This document shows positions 17,313-25,672 of a DNA stretch of 64,000 bases, piece by piece (within the stretch, counting starts at the first letter, position 1; the number at the start of each line of letters is the position of its first letter). The notes beneath the pieces were generated by a model. The model was given only the letters and a program-made list of their open reading frames with translations. It did not search any database and was not told the origin of the DNA. Source of the DNA: Streptomyces melanogenes (GTDB taxonomy: Bacteria; Actinomycetota; Actinomycetes; Streptomycetales; Streptomycetaceae); contig NZ_BMTS01000003.1 in NCBI RefSeq assembly GCF_014649795.1, positions 62,001-126,000 on the forward strand, read 5' to 3'. The translations under genes were made by a program, and so were the position numbers.

Positions 17313-18575
17313 TCAGACGGAGCGGAACGCCAGCACGACGTTGTGCCCGCCGAAGCCGAACGAGTTGTTGATCGCGGCGATCGACCCGGACGGCAGCGCG
17401 CGCGGCTCGCCGCGCACGATGTCGGCCTCGACCTCGTCGTCGAGGTCGTCGACGTTGATGGTCGGGGGCGCGACCCGGTGGTACAGCGCCAGGACCGTCG
17501 CGACGGTCTCGATGCCGCCGGCGCCGCCGAGCAGGTGCCCGGTCATGGACTTGGTCGCGGAGACCGCGATGTGGTCCATGTCGTCGCCGAGGACCTTGCG
17601 CAGCGCCTTGATCTCGGCGACGTCGCCCTGCGGGGTGGACGTCGCGTGCGCGTTGAGGTGGACGACCTCGGAGGCCTTCAGGTCCGTGGAGTCCAGCAGG
17701 TTCTGCAGGGCCGCCGCGACACCCCGGCCGGTCGGCTCGGGCTGCGCGATGTGGTGGCTGTCGGCCGACAGACCCTGGCCCAGCACCTCGCAGTAGACCC
17801 GGGCGCCGCGCGCGGCGGCGTGCTCGGCCGACTCCAGGACGACGACACCGGCGCCCTCGCCGAGGACGAAGCCGTCCCGGGCCTTGTCGTACGGACGCGA
17901 GGCCTGCTGGGGGTGGTCGTTGTTCTTGGACATCGCCATCATGTTGGCGAACGCCGCGACCGGCAGCGGGTGGATGGCCGCCTCGGTGCCGCCGGCGACC
18001 ACGACGTCGGCGCGGCCGGTGCGGATCATCTCCACGGCGTAGCCGATCGCCTCGGCGCCCGACGCACAGGCGGAGACGGGGGTGTGGACGCCCGCGCGGG
18101 CGTTCACCTCGAGACCGACGTTGGCCGAGGGGGAGTTCGGCATCAGCATCGGGACGGTGTGCGGGGAGACGCGGCGTACGCCCTTCTCCTTCAGCACGTC
18201 GTACTGGTCGAGCAGGGTGGTCACACCGCCGATGCCGGAGGCGATGACCGTGCCGAGCCGCTCGGGGGCGATCGGCTGGTCCTCGCCGGCGGGGGCGGTG
18301 TAGCCCGCGTCGGCCCAGGCCTCCTTGGCCGCGATCAGCGCGAACTGCGCCGAGCGGTCCAGCTTGCGGGCGAGCGGGCGGGGCAGTACCTCGCCCGGGT
18401 CGACGGCGGCGGTGGCGGCGATGCGGACCGGGAGGTCGGCGAAGCGCTCGCCCTCCAGGGGCCGGACGCCGGAACGGCCCGCCAGCAGACCTTCCCAGGT
18501 CGAGGCGGAGTCGCCACCCAGCGGTGTGGTTGCGCCGATACCGGTGACGACCACGGTGCGATTGGTCGAGCTCAC
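17313..18575 (-). CDS. fabF: Beta-ketoacyl-ACP synthase II
   Basis: 420 residues. Condenses malonyl-ACP with acyl-ACP in type II fatty acid synthesis. The thiolase-fold triad is visible: Cys170 in VSACASGAEA, His in NAHATSTPQGD (about 309), and His in TKSMTGHLLGGAGG (about 345), with the C-terminal NNSFGFGGHN. Length is normal. The start GTG 18575 has GGAGA about 9 nt upstream; the longer frame adds an unrelated N-terminus. It is the last gene of fasR-fabD-fabH-acpP-fabF and is followed by a bidirectional terminator. Confidence 0.97.
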   Translation of the reverse strand: MSSTNRTVVVTGIGATTPLGGDSASTWEGLLAGRSGVRPLEGERFADLPVRIAATAAVDPGEVLPRPLARKLDRSAQFALIAAKEAWADAGYTAPAGEDQPIAPERLGTVIASGIGGVTTLLDQYDVLKEKGVRRVSPHTVPMLMPNSPSANVGLEVNARAGVHTPVSACASGAEAIGYAVEMIRTGRADVVVAGGTEAAIHPLPVAAFANMMAMSKNNDHPQQASRPYDKARDGFVLGEGAGVVVLESAEHAAARGARVYCEVLGQGLSADSHHIAQPEPTGRGVAAALQNLLDSTDLKASEVVHLNAHATSTPQGDVAEIKALRKVLGDDMDHIAVSATKSMTGHLLGGAGGIETVATVLALYHRVAPPTINVDDLDDEVEADIVRGEPRALPSGSIAAINNSFGFGGHNVVLAFRSV

Positions 18576-18675
18576 AGGAAATTTCTCCACGGTGTAAGGG
18601 GGGATCAGCGGCGCCACCGCCGGGTGGCGGCAGTCACGCGGAACTGAGTCCGGGACTGATTCCGGGGGTACCGGA

Positions 18676-18924
18676 TCAGGCCTGGTGCTTCAGGATGTAG
18701 TCCGCGGCGTCGCCGACGGTCTTCAGGTTCTTGACGTCGTCGTCCGGGATCTTGCACTCGAAGCGCTCTTCGGCGGCGACGACGACCTCGACCATGGACA
18801 GCGAGTCGACGTCCAGGTCGTCCGTGAAGGACTTGTCCAGCTGGACGTCCTCGACGGGGATACCGGCGATCTCGTTGACGATCTCGGCGAGACCCTCGAG
18901 GATCTCCTGCTCAGTGGCGGCCAT
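18676..18924 (-). CDS. acpP: Acyl carrier protein of fatty acid synthesis
   Basis: 82 residues, acidic, four-helix ACP fold. The phosphopantetheine site is Ser41 in DLDVDSLSMVEVV. It carries the growing acyl chain between FabD, FabH and FabF. It lies 100 bp upstream of fabF and 55 bp downstream of fabH. GAAGGAGCG precedes the ATG. Confidence 0.97.
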   Translation of the reverse strand: MAATEQEILEGLAEIVNEIAGIPVEDVQLDKSFTDDLDVDSLSMVEVVVAAEERFECKIPDDDVKNLKTVGDAADYILKHQA

Positions 18925-18979
18925 GTGGCGCTCCTTCGGTTTTTTACGGGTTTATGGGCATCCGGAAGATCCGGTGTGC

Positions 18980-19975
18980 CTAGGGGAGGGTAACGACCGT
19001 CGCGGCGTAGACGAGACCCGCCCCGAAGCCGATGACGAGCGCGGTGTCGCCGCTCTTCGCCTGTCCGGTCGCCAGGAGCCGCTCCATCGCGAGCGGGATC
19101 GAGGCGGCCGAGGTGTTGCCGGTGGTCTCCACGTCACGGGCGACCGTGACGTGCTCCGGCAGCTTGAGGGTCTTCACCATCGAGTCGATGATCCGCATGT
19201 TGGCCTGGTGCGGAATGAAGACGTCCAGGTCGTCCGCGGTGATTCCGGCCGCGTCCAGCGCCTGCTGGGCGACCTTCGCCATCTCGAACACGGCCCAGCG
19301 GAACACCGCCTGGCCCTCCTGCGTGATCGCGGGGAACTTGCCGGAGCTGTCGTACTCGGTCCACGGCACGGTCTGCTTGATGGTCTCGGACTTGTCGCCC
19401 TCGGAGCCCCAGACGGTACGGGCGATGCCCGGCTCGTCCGCGGGGCCGACCACGACCGCGCCCGCGCCGTCACCGAACAGGAAGGCCGTCGCGCGGTCCT
19501 CCAGGTCGGTCAGGTCGCTGAGCCGCTCGACGCCGATGACCAGCACGTACTCGGCCGAACCCTCGACGATCATGCCCTTGGCGAGGGTCAGGCCGTAGCC
19601 GAAGCCCGCGCAGCCCGCGGAGATGTCGAACGCGGCCGGCTTGACGGCGCCGATCTTGTCCGCGATCTCGGTGGCGACGGCCGGGGTCTGCTTGAAGTGC
19701 GAGACCGTGGAGACGATCACACCGCCGATCTGCTCGGGGGTGAGACCGGCGTCCGCGATGGCCTTGCCCGCGGCCTCCACCGACATCGCCGTCACGGTCT
19801 CCTCGTCGGAGGCCCAGTGCCGGGTGGAGATGCCGGAGCGGGAGCGGATCCACTCGTCGGACGAGTCGATCTTCTCCAGGATGACCTCGTTGGGCACCAC
19901 CCGGGTCGGGCGGTAGCCGCCGACGCCCATGATCCGGGCGAACGGCGCGCCCTTGCTGGGCTTGATCTTCGACAT
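18980..19975 (-). CDS. fabH: Beta-ketoacyl-ACP synthase III
   Basis: 331 residues. Starts fatty acid synthesis by condensing acyl-CoA with malonyl-ACP; in Streptomyces it accepts branched and straight starters. Catalytic Cys122 is in FDISAGCAGFGYGL, His in FIPHQANMRI (about 256), Asn in ETTGNTSAASIP (about 286). Length is normal. The ATG is preceded by AAGGAGCCG. Only 13 bp separate it from fabD, so the two are cotranscribed. Confidence 0.97.
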   Translation of the reverse strand: MSKIKPSKGAPFARIMGVGGYRPTRVVPNEVILEKIDSSDEWIRSRSGISTRHWASDEETVTAMSVEAAGKAIADAGLTPEQIGGVIVSTVSHFKQTPAVATEIADKIGAVKPAAFDISAGCAGFGYGLTLAKGMIVEGSAEYVLVIGVERLSDLTDLEDRATAFLFGDGAGAVVVGPADEPGIARTVWGSEGDKSETIKQTVPWTEYDSSGKFPAITQEGQAVFRWAVFEMAKVAQQALDAAGITADDLDVFIPHQANMRIIDSMVKTLKLPEHVTVARDVETTGNTSAASIPLAMERLLATGQAKSGDTALVIGFGAGLVYAATVVTLP

Positions 19976-19988
19976 GCGCTGCGGCTCC

Positions 19989-20930
19989 TTATTCGGCGCC
20001 CGCCGCGTCAGCGGCAGGTGTCCCGGTCTCGGCGATGAGCGCGCGGGCCGCTTCGAGGTCGTCCGGGGACTTCAGGGCGACGGTCTTCACACCGGGCAGC
20101 GCGCGCTTGGCCAGGCCGGTCAGGGTGCCGCCGGGGCACACCTCGATCAGCGCGGTGGCGCCCAGCTGCTGGAACGTCTCCATGCAGAGGTCCCAGCGGA
20201 CCGGGTTCGAAACCTGGTTGACCAGGCGGGCCACGATCTCGGCGCCGGTGGCGACGGTCTTGCCGTCGGCGTTCGAGACGTACGTGAGCCTCGGGTCGGC
20301 GATGTCCAGCGAGCGCGACGCCTCGTCGAGTGCCGCGACCGCGGGGGCCATGTGGTGCGTGTGGAACGCGCCGGCCACCTTCAGCGCCACGACCTTGCGC
20401 ACACCCTCGGGCTTGTCCGCCGTCAGGGCGGCCAGCTGCTCCAGGGTGCCCGCGGCCACGACCTGGCCCGCGCCGTTCACATTGGCCGGGGTGATGCCGA
20501 GCTTCTCCAGGTGCGGGAAGACGACCTCGGGGTCGCCGCCGAGCAGCGCCGCCATACCGGTCTCGGTGACGGAGGCGGCATCGGCCATGGCCAGGCCCCG
20601 CTTGCGGACGAAGCCGAGCGCGGCCTCCTGCGTGAGCACCCCGGCGTACGCGGTGGCGGTGATCTCGCCGACGCTGTGGCCGGCCACCGCGCCGGGGGTG
20701 ATGTCACCCAGTGCCGCGGCGGAGAGCAGCCCCGCGGCGACCAGCAGGGGCTGGGCCACGGAGGTGTCGCGGATCGCGTCGGCGTCCGCCTGCGTGCCGT
20801 AGTGGACAAGGTCGAGCCCGATGGCGTCGGACCACACGGCGAGCTGGTCGGCGGCGCCGGGGAGGTCGAGCCAGGGAGTCAGGAAGCCGGGCGTCTGAGC
20901 GCCTTGGCCGGGAGCGACGAGTACGAGCAC
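19989..20930 (-). CDS. fabD: Malonyl-CoA:ACP transacylase
   Basis: 313 residues. Transfers malonyl from CoA to ACP. The nucleophile motif GHSVGE (Ser86) and GAFHTHHM (His about 197) are present, as is the N-terminal APGQGAQTPGF. The start GTG 20930 (VLVLVAPG) matches S. coelicolor FabD as I remember it; GTG 20936 is an alternative two codons upstream. It is the first structural gene after fasR, and the 90-bp gap holds a candidate FasR operator. Confidence 0.96.
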   Translation of the reverse strand: MLVLVAPGQGAQTPGFLTPWLDLPGAADQLAVWSDAIGLDLVHYGTQADADAIRDTSVAQPLLVAAGLLSAAALGDITPGAVAGHSVGEITATAYAGVLTQEAALGFVRKRGLAMADAASVTETGMAALLGGDPEVVFPHLEKLGITPANVNGAGQVVAAGTLEQLAALTADKPEGVRKVVALKVAGAFHTHHMAPAVAALDEASRSLDIADPRLTYVSNADGKTVATGAEIVARLVNQVSNPVRWDLCMETFQQLGATALIEVCPGGTLTGLAKRALPGVKTVALKSPDDLEAARALIAETGTPAADAAGAE

Positions 20931-20998
20931 TCTCACACTCTCTCTTGTGGACGGCCCTGCTCGCCCGTGGGGACAGGGACGAAGAACCGTCGGGGGAA

Positions 20999-21015
20999 TT
21001 GTGGGTGTCCGACAA
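20999..21015. promoter_or_regulatory. Candidate FasR operator upstream of fabD
   Basis: An imperfect 17-bp dyad, TTGTGGG-TGT-CCGACAA (12 of 14 arm bases paired), lies between fasR and fabD, about 69 bp upstream of the fabD start. FasR is known to bind upstream of fabD in S. coelicolor; assigning this site to FasR is inference. Confidence 0.45.
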
Positions 21016-21019
21016 AAGT

Positions 21020-22216
21020 CTAGGACTGCGGATCTCCGTCGGCCAGACGCCCCAGGATCAGGGCGATCCGGAGCGTGAAGGCGGAACGTACATCGGAGGG
21101 CGACCAACCGGTGACGTCCGTCACACGTCGTAGCCGGTAGCGCACGGTGTTGGGGTGCACAAAGAGCATCCGGGCCGCGCCCTCCAGGCTGCTCGCCTGC
21201 TCCAGATAGACGCTCAGCGTCTCCAGGAGCGCCGAGCCCGCCTCCTCCAGCGGTCTGTAGATCTCCTCCACCAGCTGGTCGCGCGCGGCCGGATCGGAGG
21301 CGATCGCGCGCTCCGGCAGGAGATCGTCCGCCAGAACGGGCCGGGGGGCGTCCTGCCAGGCCGAGCACGCCTTGAGTCCGGCGGCGGCGGCCTGTGCGGA
21401 GCGGGTGGCGGCAAGCAGGTCGGGGACGACCGGGCCGGCCACCACGGGACCGGCCGCGTACGGCCCGATCAGGGCCTTGGCGACCTGGAGCGGGTTGTCG
21501 CTGCCGCCCGCGATGACGACCAGGCGGTCGCCGAGGACGCCGGTCAGGACCTGGAGCTTGGCGTGCCGGGCGGCCCGCCGGATCGCCTCGACGGTGAGTT
21601 CGCTGTCGCCGTCGGGGGCGGTGCCCAGCACTACGCACACGTGCTCGGGAGAATTCCAGCCGAGCGCGGCGGCCCGCGACACGGCGCCCTCGTCGGCCTC
21701 CCCGGAGAGCACGGCGTTGACGACCAGCGACTCGAGGCGTGCGTCCCAGGCACCGCGTGCCTCGGCGGCCTGGGCGTACACCTGGGCGGTGGCGAAGGCG
21801 ATCTCGCGGGCGTAGACCAGCAGCGCCTCGCGCAGGATCGACTCGTCGCCGGGCGCCGCGACCTCCTCGATCGCGGTCTCCATGACCTCGATGGTGGTGC
21901 GCACCATCTCCACGGTCTGGCGCAGGGTGATGGCCCTGGTCAGCTCGCGGGGCGCGGTCCCGAAGACGTCGGTGGAGATGGCCTGCGGGGTGTCCGGGTG
22001 CCGGAACCACTCGGTGAAGGCCGCGATGCCGGCCTGGGCGACCAGACCGATCCAGGACCGGTTCTCCGGCGGCATCGCCCGGTACCACGGCAGCGTCTCG
22101 TCCATGCGGGCGATGGCGTTCGCGGCGAGCCGGCCGGAGGACTGCTCAAGGCGCTTGAGGGTCGCGGCGTGCGGATGGGCGGCGTTCGGCGGCTGCGGCG
22201 ATTCGGGTTCGGGCAC
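21020..22216 (-). CDS. fasR: FasR, activator of fatty acid synthase genes (PucR/CdaR-type)
   Basis: 398 residues. The C-terminal helix-turn-helix (about 340-375: LEGAARMLFVHPNTVRYRLRRV) is the PucR/CdaR type, preceded by a GGDEF-like/effector region (about 165-300) and an N-terminal actinobacterial domain that includes MDETLPWYRAMPPENRSWIG. In S. coelicolor, FasR activates the adjacent fabD-fabH-acpP-fabF genes (established). The position immediately upstream on the same strand matches. It is divergent from the pirin gene with 80 bp between the starts. Confidence 0.92.
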   Translation of the reverse strand: MPEPESPQPPNAAHPHAATLKRLEQSSGRLAANAIARMDETLPWYRAMPPENRSWIGLVAQAGIAAFTEWFRHPDTPQAISTDVFGTAPRELTRAITLRQTVEMVRTTIEVMETAIEEVAAPGDESILREALLVYAREIAFATAQVYAQAAEARGAWDARLESLVVNAVLSGEADEGAVSRAAALGWNSPEHVCVVLGTAPDGDSELTVEAIRRAARHAKLQVLTGVLGDRLVVIAGGSDNPLQVAKALIGPYAAGPVVAGPVVPDLLAATRSAQAAAAGLKACSAWQDAPRPVLADDLLPERAIASDPAARDQLVEEIYRPLEEAGSALLETLSVYLEQASSLEGAARMLFVHPNTVRYRLRRVTDVTGWSPSDVRSAFTLRIALILGRLADGDPQS

Positions 22217-22296
22217 GGGGACAAGACTGCCTTATCAGGACGGGTGCGTGCCCTGCCGGGGGTTCGGGGCGCCCGGCAGGCCCTACCGTGGACCCC

Positions 22297-22956
22297 GTGA
22301 TTTCCGTGAGGCGAGCCCGCGAGCGCTACCGGGGCGGTGACGCGGCGGCGGGCATCGAGTCCCTGCACGCGCTGTCCTTCGGCGGTTTCTACGACCCGGA
22401 CAACCTGCGCTTCGGCCCGGTCCTGGCCTGCAATGAGGAGCGGCTCGCGCCGGGCGCGGGCTTCGACGAGCACCCGCACAGCCACACCGAGATCGTCACC
22501 TGGGTGGTGGAGGGCGAGCTCACCCACCGCGACTCGACGGGCCGCGCCACGGTCGTACGGGCGGGGGACGTCCAGCACCTCAGTTCGGCCGGAGGCGTCC
22601 GCCACGAGGAGCGCAACGACGGCACGGTCCCGCTGGTCTTCGTCCAGATGTGGCTGGCCCCCCGGCAGCCCGGCGGCACCCCGTCGTACGAGATCGTCCG
22701 CGGCATAGCCGACTCCACGCCGTACGCGGTGCTGGCGGCGGGGGCGATGCTGTACGTCCGCCGTCTGGCACCGGGCGAGCGCACGGCGGTGCCCGACGCC
22801 CCCGGCGTCTACGTCCACGTGGTACGCGGCGAGGTCACCCTGTCCTCCCAACACCTCTTCCCGGGCGACTCGGCAAGACTGACGTCGGAGACGGGCGTGG
22901 ATGTGGTGGCGACGACCCGGGCGGAAGTGCTGTTCTGGGAACTGAACGAAACGTAG
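22297..22956 (+). CDS. Pirin-family cupin protein
   Basis: 219 residues with two beta-barrel halves. The N-terminal metal site motif DEHPHSHTEIVTWVVEG (about 67-83) and AGGVRHEERND (about 100-110) supply the His/His/His/Glu ligands seen in pirins. Members act as iron-binding regulators or as quercetin dioxygenases; the activity here is unknown. GTG 22297 gives VISVRRA, the usual family beginning; GTG 22288 is an alternative. It is divergent from fasR. Confidence 0.87.
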   Translation: MISVRRARERYRGGDAAAGIESLHALSFGGFYDPDNLRFGPVLACNEERLAPGAGFDEHPHSHTEIVTWVVEGELTHRDSTGRATVVRAGDVQHLSSAGGVRHEERNDGTVPLVFVQMWLAPRQPGGTPSYEIVRGIADSTPYAVLAAGAMLYVRRLAPGERTAVPDAPGVYVHVVRGEVTLSSQHLFPGDSARLTSETGVDVVATTRAEVLFWELNET

Positions 22957-22973
22957 GCGGGGGCCCGGGGTTT

Positions 22974-23093
22974 GTCTGCGGGTGTGTGGTGGGTTGCTCG
23001 CGCAGTTCCCCGCGCCCCTAAATGCGCCCCTTCGGGGCGCTCCTGTTAGGGGCGCGGGGAACTGCGCGACCAGTCGGGGACGGCCCGCAGCCG
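22974..23093. repeat. Family A inverted repeat, copy 6 (full)
   Basis: Arms 22994-23019 and 23048-23073 (TTGCTCG variant), with a GCGCCCCTTCGGGGCGC loop identical to copy 5. Flanks are TTGTCTGCGGG and GGCCCGCAG. It is followed at 23109-23141 by a reversed family B element. It lies between convergent genes. Confidence 0.9.
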
Positions 23094-23108
23094 ACGAACC
23101 AGGCCGCC

Positions 23109-23141
23109 CGCCAGAGGGCTTTCGGGAAGGGGCGGGGTGGG
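23109..23141. repeat. Family B element (reverse orientation)
   Basis: Contains AGGGCTTTCGGGAAGGGGCG, the complement of the core at 484-512 and 43352-43380. It ends just before the stop codon of the serine hydrolase gene. Confidence 0.8.
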
Positions 23142-23146
23142 GGGAA

Positions 23147-23959
23147 CTAACCCAGTTCGGCCAGCACCGCATCCGTAAACGCGGGCCACGCCCCCACCGC
23201 CCACGCCCCGAACGCCCGATCCGTCAGAGCGACACACGCCACCGACGCCTCAGGGTCCACCCACAGAAACGTCCCGGACTGCCCGAAGTGCCCGAACGTA
23301 CGCGGCGAGGACGAAGCCCCGGTCCAGTGCGGGGACTTGGAGGCGCGGATCTCGAACCCCAGCCCCCAGTCGTTGGGGCTCTGATGCCCGTACCCCGGCA
23401 GAACCCCCTTCGTCCCCGGATACTGCACCGTCATAGCCTCGGCAACCGTCATCGGATGCAGCAGCTGCGGCGCCTGCACCTCCGCCGCGAACCGCACCAG
23501 ATCGTCGACGGTCGAGACGCCGTCCTTCGCGGGCGAGCCGTCGAGCGACGTCGACGCCATCCCCAGCGGTTCGAGGACGCCCTCGCGCAGATAGTCCGCG
23601 AACGGGATCCCGGTCCGCTTCGCGATGTGGTCGCCCAGCACCTCGAACCCCGCGTTGGAGTAGAGCCGCCGCTCCCCGGGCGCCCCCATCACCCGGTGCT
23701 CGTCGAAGGCGAGCCCCGAGGTGTGCGCGAGCAGATGCCGTACGGTCGAGCCCTCCGGCCCCGCGGGCTCGTCCAGCTCGACGGCGCCCTCCTCGTACGC
23801 GACGAGCGCGGCGTACGCGGTGAGCGGCTTGGTGACGGAGGCGAGCGGGAAGCGCTGCCCGGTCGGGCCGTGCGCCCCGGCGACGGTGCCGTCCGCACGG
23901 ACGACGGCGGCAGCCGCGTGCGGCACGGGCCAGTTCTCGGTCAGCGCCAGGCTCTTCAT
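23147..23959 (-). CDS. Beta-lactamase-fold serine hydrolase
   Basis: 270 residues without a signal peptide, so probably cytosolic. The penicillin-binding-protein/class C fold is shown by SVTKPL (Ser-x-x-Lys, about 41-46), YSNAGF (Tyr-x-Asn, about 100-105), LLAHTSGL, and GHFGQSG (about 230) in place of the KTG box. Such proteins are esterases or peptidases. The start ATG 23959 (MKSLALT) is preferred; GTG 23965 is possible. It is divergent from the MerR gene, and its promoter region overlaps the MerR palindrome. Confidence 0.85.
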   Translation of the reverse strand: MKSLALTENWPVPHAAAAVVRADGTVAGAHGPTGQRFPLASVTKPLTAYAALVAYEEGAVELDEPAGPEGSTVRHLLAHTSGLAFDEHRVMGAPGERRLYSNAGFEVLGDHIAKRTGIPFADYLREGVLEPLGMASTSLDGSPAKDGVSTVDDLVRFAAEVQAPQLLHPMTVAEAMTVQYPGTKGVLPGYGHQSPNDWGLGFEIRASKSPHWTGASSSPRTFGHFGQSGTFLWVDPEASVACVALTDRAFGAWAVGAWPAFTDAVLAELG

Positions 23960-23995
23960 GCGCACGAGCCTAAACGGTCCGCCGGGAATTACCGC

Positions 23996-24026
23996 TTGCT
24001 TGGAGTGCACTCCAACGTTCTAGCGT
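23996..24026 (+). promoter_or_regulatory. MerR-type promoter with 19-bp spacer and perfect palindrome
   Basis: -35 TTGCTT (23996-24001), a 19-bp spacer, and -10 TAGCGT (24021-24026). The perfect palindrome TTGGAGTGCACTCCAA (24000-24015) lies in the spacer, the classic MerR arrangement. The predicted transcript starts at or near ATG 24034, so it would be leaderless. Confidence 0.75.
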
Positions 24027-24033
24027 GGGGGCC

Positions 24034-24495
24034 ATGACGGTGATCGAGAGCATCCCTGTGAAGTCGACGGTCGTGGACCTGTGCAAGACCCGCCCGCTGC
24101 ACCCGCGCCCCGACGGCCAGGACCGCTACACGATCAGCGAGGTCTCGGCCCTCAGCGGCCTCACCGCGCACACCCTGCGCTGGTACGAGCGGATCGGTCT
24201 GATGCCGCACGTGGACCGCTCGCACACCGGGCAGCGGCGGTTCACCAACAAGGACCTCGACTGGCTGGCCTTCGTCAGCAAGCTGCGGCTGACCGGGATG
24301 CCGGTCGCGGACATGGTCCGGTACGCCGAGCTGGTCCGCGAGGGCGAGCACACCTTCGACGCCCGGCAGGAACTCCTGGAGCAGACCCGGCGCGACGTGA
24401 TCACGCGCATGGCAGAACTCCAGGACACGCTCGCCGTCCTCGACCACAAGATCGACTTCTACGCGGACGCGAGGCGGGCGTCGGAGAGGGCCTGA
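24034..24495 (+). CDS. MerR-family transcriptional regulator
   Basis: 153 residues. The MerR winged helix (about 31-100) begins RYTISEVSALSGLTAHTLRWYERIGL and includes RRFTNKDLDWLAFV. A coiled-coil dimer helix follows (about 110-150). No Cys pair for metal or thiol sensing is seen, unlike MerR, CueR or SoxR. The closest type is the NmlR/AdhR-like group that binds TTGGAGT-ACTCCAA sites. It probably controls itself and perhaps the divergent serine hydrolase. ATG 24034 is used; no ribosome site is needed if the mRNA is leaderless. Confidence 0.9.
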   Translation: MTVIESIPVKSTVVDLCKTRPLHPRPDGQDRYTISEVSALSGLTAHTLRWYERIGLMPHVDRSHTGQRRFTNKDLDWLAFVSKLRLTGMPVADMVRYAELVREGEHTFDARQELLEQTRRDVITRMAELQDTLAVLDHKIDFYADARRASERA

Positions 24496-25672
24496 CCCGG
24501 GGCCGCGCCCCAGACCCCCTGTCTGTCTGCGGACCGTGCTGGGTTGCTCGCGCAGTTCCCCGCGCCCCTGAATGCGCCCCTCCGGGGCGCCCAGGGGATT
24601 GCCGCGCAGCGGCATCTTCAGGGGCGCGGGGAACTGCGCGACCAGCCACAGACCAGCCTGCAGACAAACGGGATCCGGCCCGCAGCCGCGACGGCACCGC
24701 CGCCGCCAGCATCGCCGTCTGGTGCCAGCACAGGATCGTCATCGCGGACAGGTTGACCACCACGACCGGCGCCCACAGCGCGGGCCTGCGCAGCAGCTTG
24801 GCGATCCGCTCCCGCAGCAGCACGGCCGCGCCCGACTGGGCCGCCGCCAGCGCGAGGACGAGCAGGGACGGCGGGTGCGAGTTGGTGCGGGCCTCGCCGG
24901 GCACGCCGACCATCGACGCCGGGTAGTGGAAGACGACCAGCAGGACGGCGAAGAGCGCCGCGCCACCGACGGCCAGCAGCCACCCGCCGCGCCTGCCGAT
25001 CCGCTTCTCGCCCCAGCTGACGCCCAGTTGGTACGCGAACAGCCAGCCCGGCAGGACGTTCAGGACCGACAGCCAGGAGGGCATCGCGTCGGTGTACGGC
25101 CCGTAGCGCAGGAAGTCGACGACGGCGACCGCGCCGAGCAGCGGCGCCGCCGCCCACCCGCCGAGCCTGCGCGCCGCACGCACGCAGTACGGCGTGAGCG
25201 CGGTGACCACCGCGTACACCCCCACGAACCACAGCGGCTGGATCACCAGGGTCGAGGCGGTACGCAGGGTGGTGCCGGGCACCCCGGCCGCGTACAGGAC
25301 CGGGAGCAGCGTGGCCCACACCGCCGTCACCCCCAGCACCGGCTGTCCGAGCCGGGCGAGGCGCCCCTTCAGCCAGGCCCCGGCCGGGCCCCGGTGGCGC
25401 CGGTAGGAGAGGACCGAGGCGTACCCGCCGACCAGGAAGAAGATCCCCAGCATCTGGAGGATCCAGCTGACCGGGGCGAGGCCGCCGAAGGCGGTGAGCG
25501 GGCTGGCGTTGTGCAGCGCGCCGCCGCCGTCGCGGGTGAGACCGCCGAGCAGCCAGTGCCCGGTGGGCACGGCGAGCAGCGCGAGGGCCCGCAGCCCGTC
25601 GAGCGCCCGGTCGCGGTGGGCGGGCGTCCGGGCCTCGACGGCGGCCGAGAGGCGGGCGAGCGGCCCGGACAT
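24401..25672 (-). pseudogene. Acyltransferase 3 family membrane protein with repeat-replaced C-terminus
   Basis: The frame encodes 423 residues. The first ~325 are a normal acyltransferase-3 (OafA/NodX-like) protein: RALDGLRALALLAVPTGHWL at the start, then about nine hydrophobic segments, ending at LSAMTILCWHQTAML. Beyond about 24690 the frame enters family A copy 7 and then antisense of the merR 3' end, giving a basic low-complexity tail ([15 protein letters not shown] and onward). The last transmembrane helices expected for the family are absent. The gene is probably truncated by a deletion or repeat insertion, yet still open. Its ATG overlaps the TGA of the upstream alpha/beta hydrolase (TGATG), so it is translationally coupled. 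Normally such proteins O-acylate sugars or lipids in the membrane. Confidence 0.6.
24524..24668. repeat. Family A inverted repeat, copy 7 (full), within a run-on reading frame
   Basis: Arms 24544-24569 and 24620-24645; flanks GTCTGTCTGCGGACCGTG and CCTGCAGACAAAC; a GCCGCGCAGCGGC sub-hairpin sits in the loop. The acyltransferase frame on the minus strand reads through both arms without a stop. Confidence 0.88.

Noticed and set aside
22288..22296. Earlier GTG start for the pirin gene
   Set aside because: It adds only three residues not typical of the family; GTG 22297 gives the usual VISVRRA start. Kept as an alternative.
24401..24495. Genuine coding of the acyltransferase tail through antisense merR
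   Set aside because: The region has no acyltransferase similarity, is basic and low complexity, and overlaps a well-supported merR coding 3' end.
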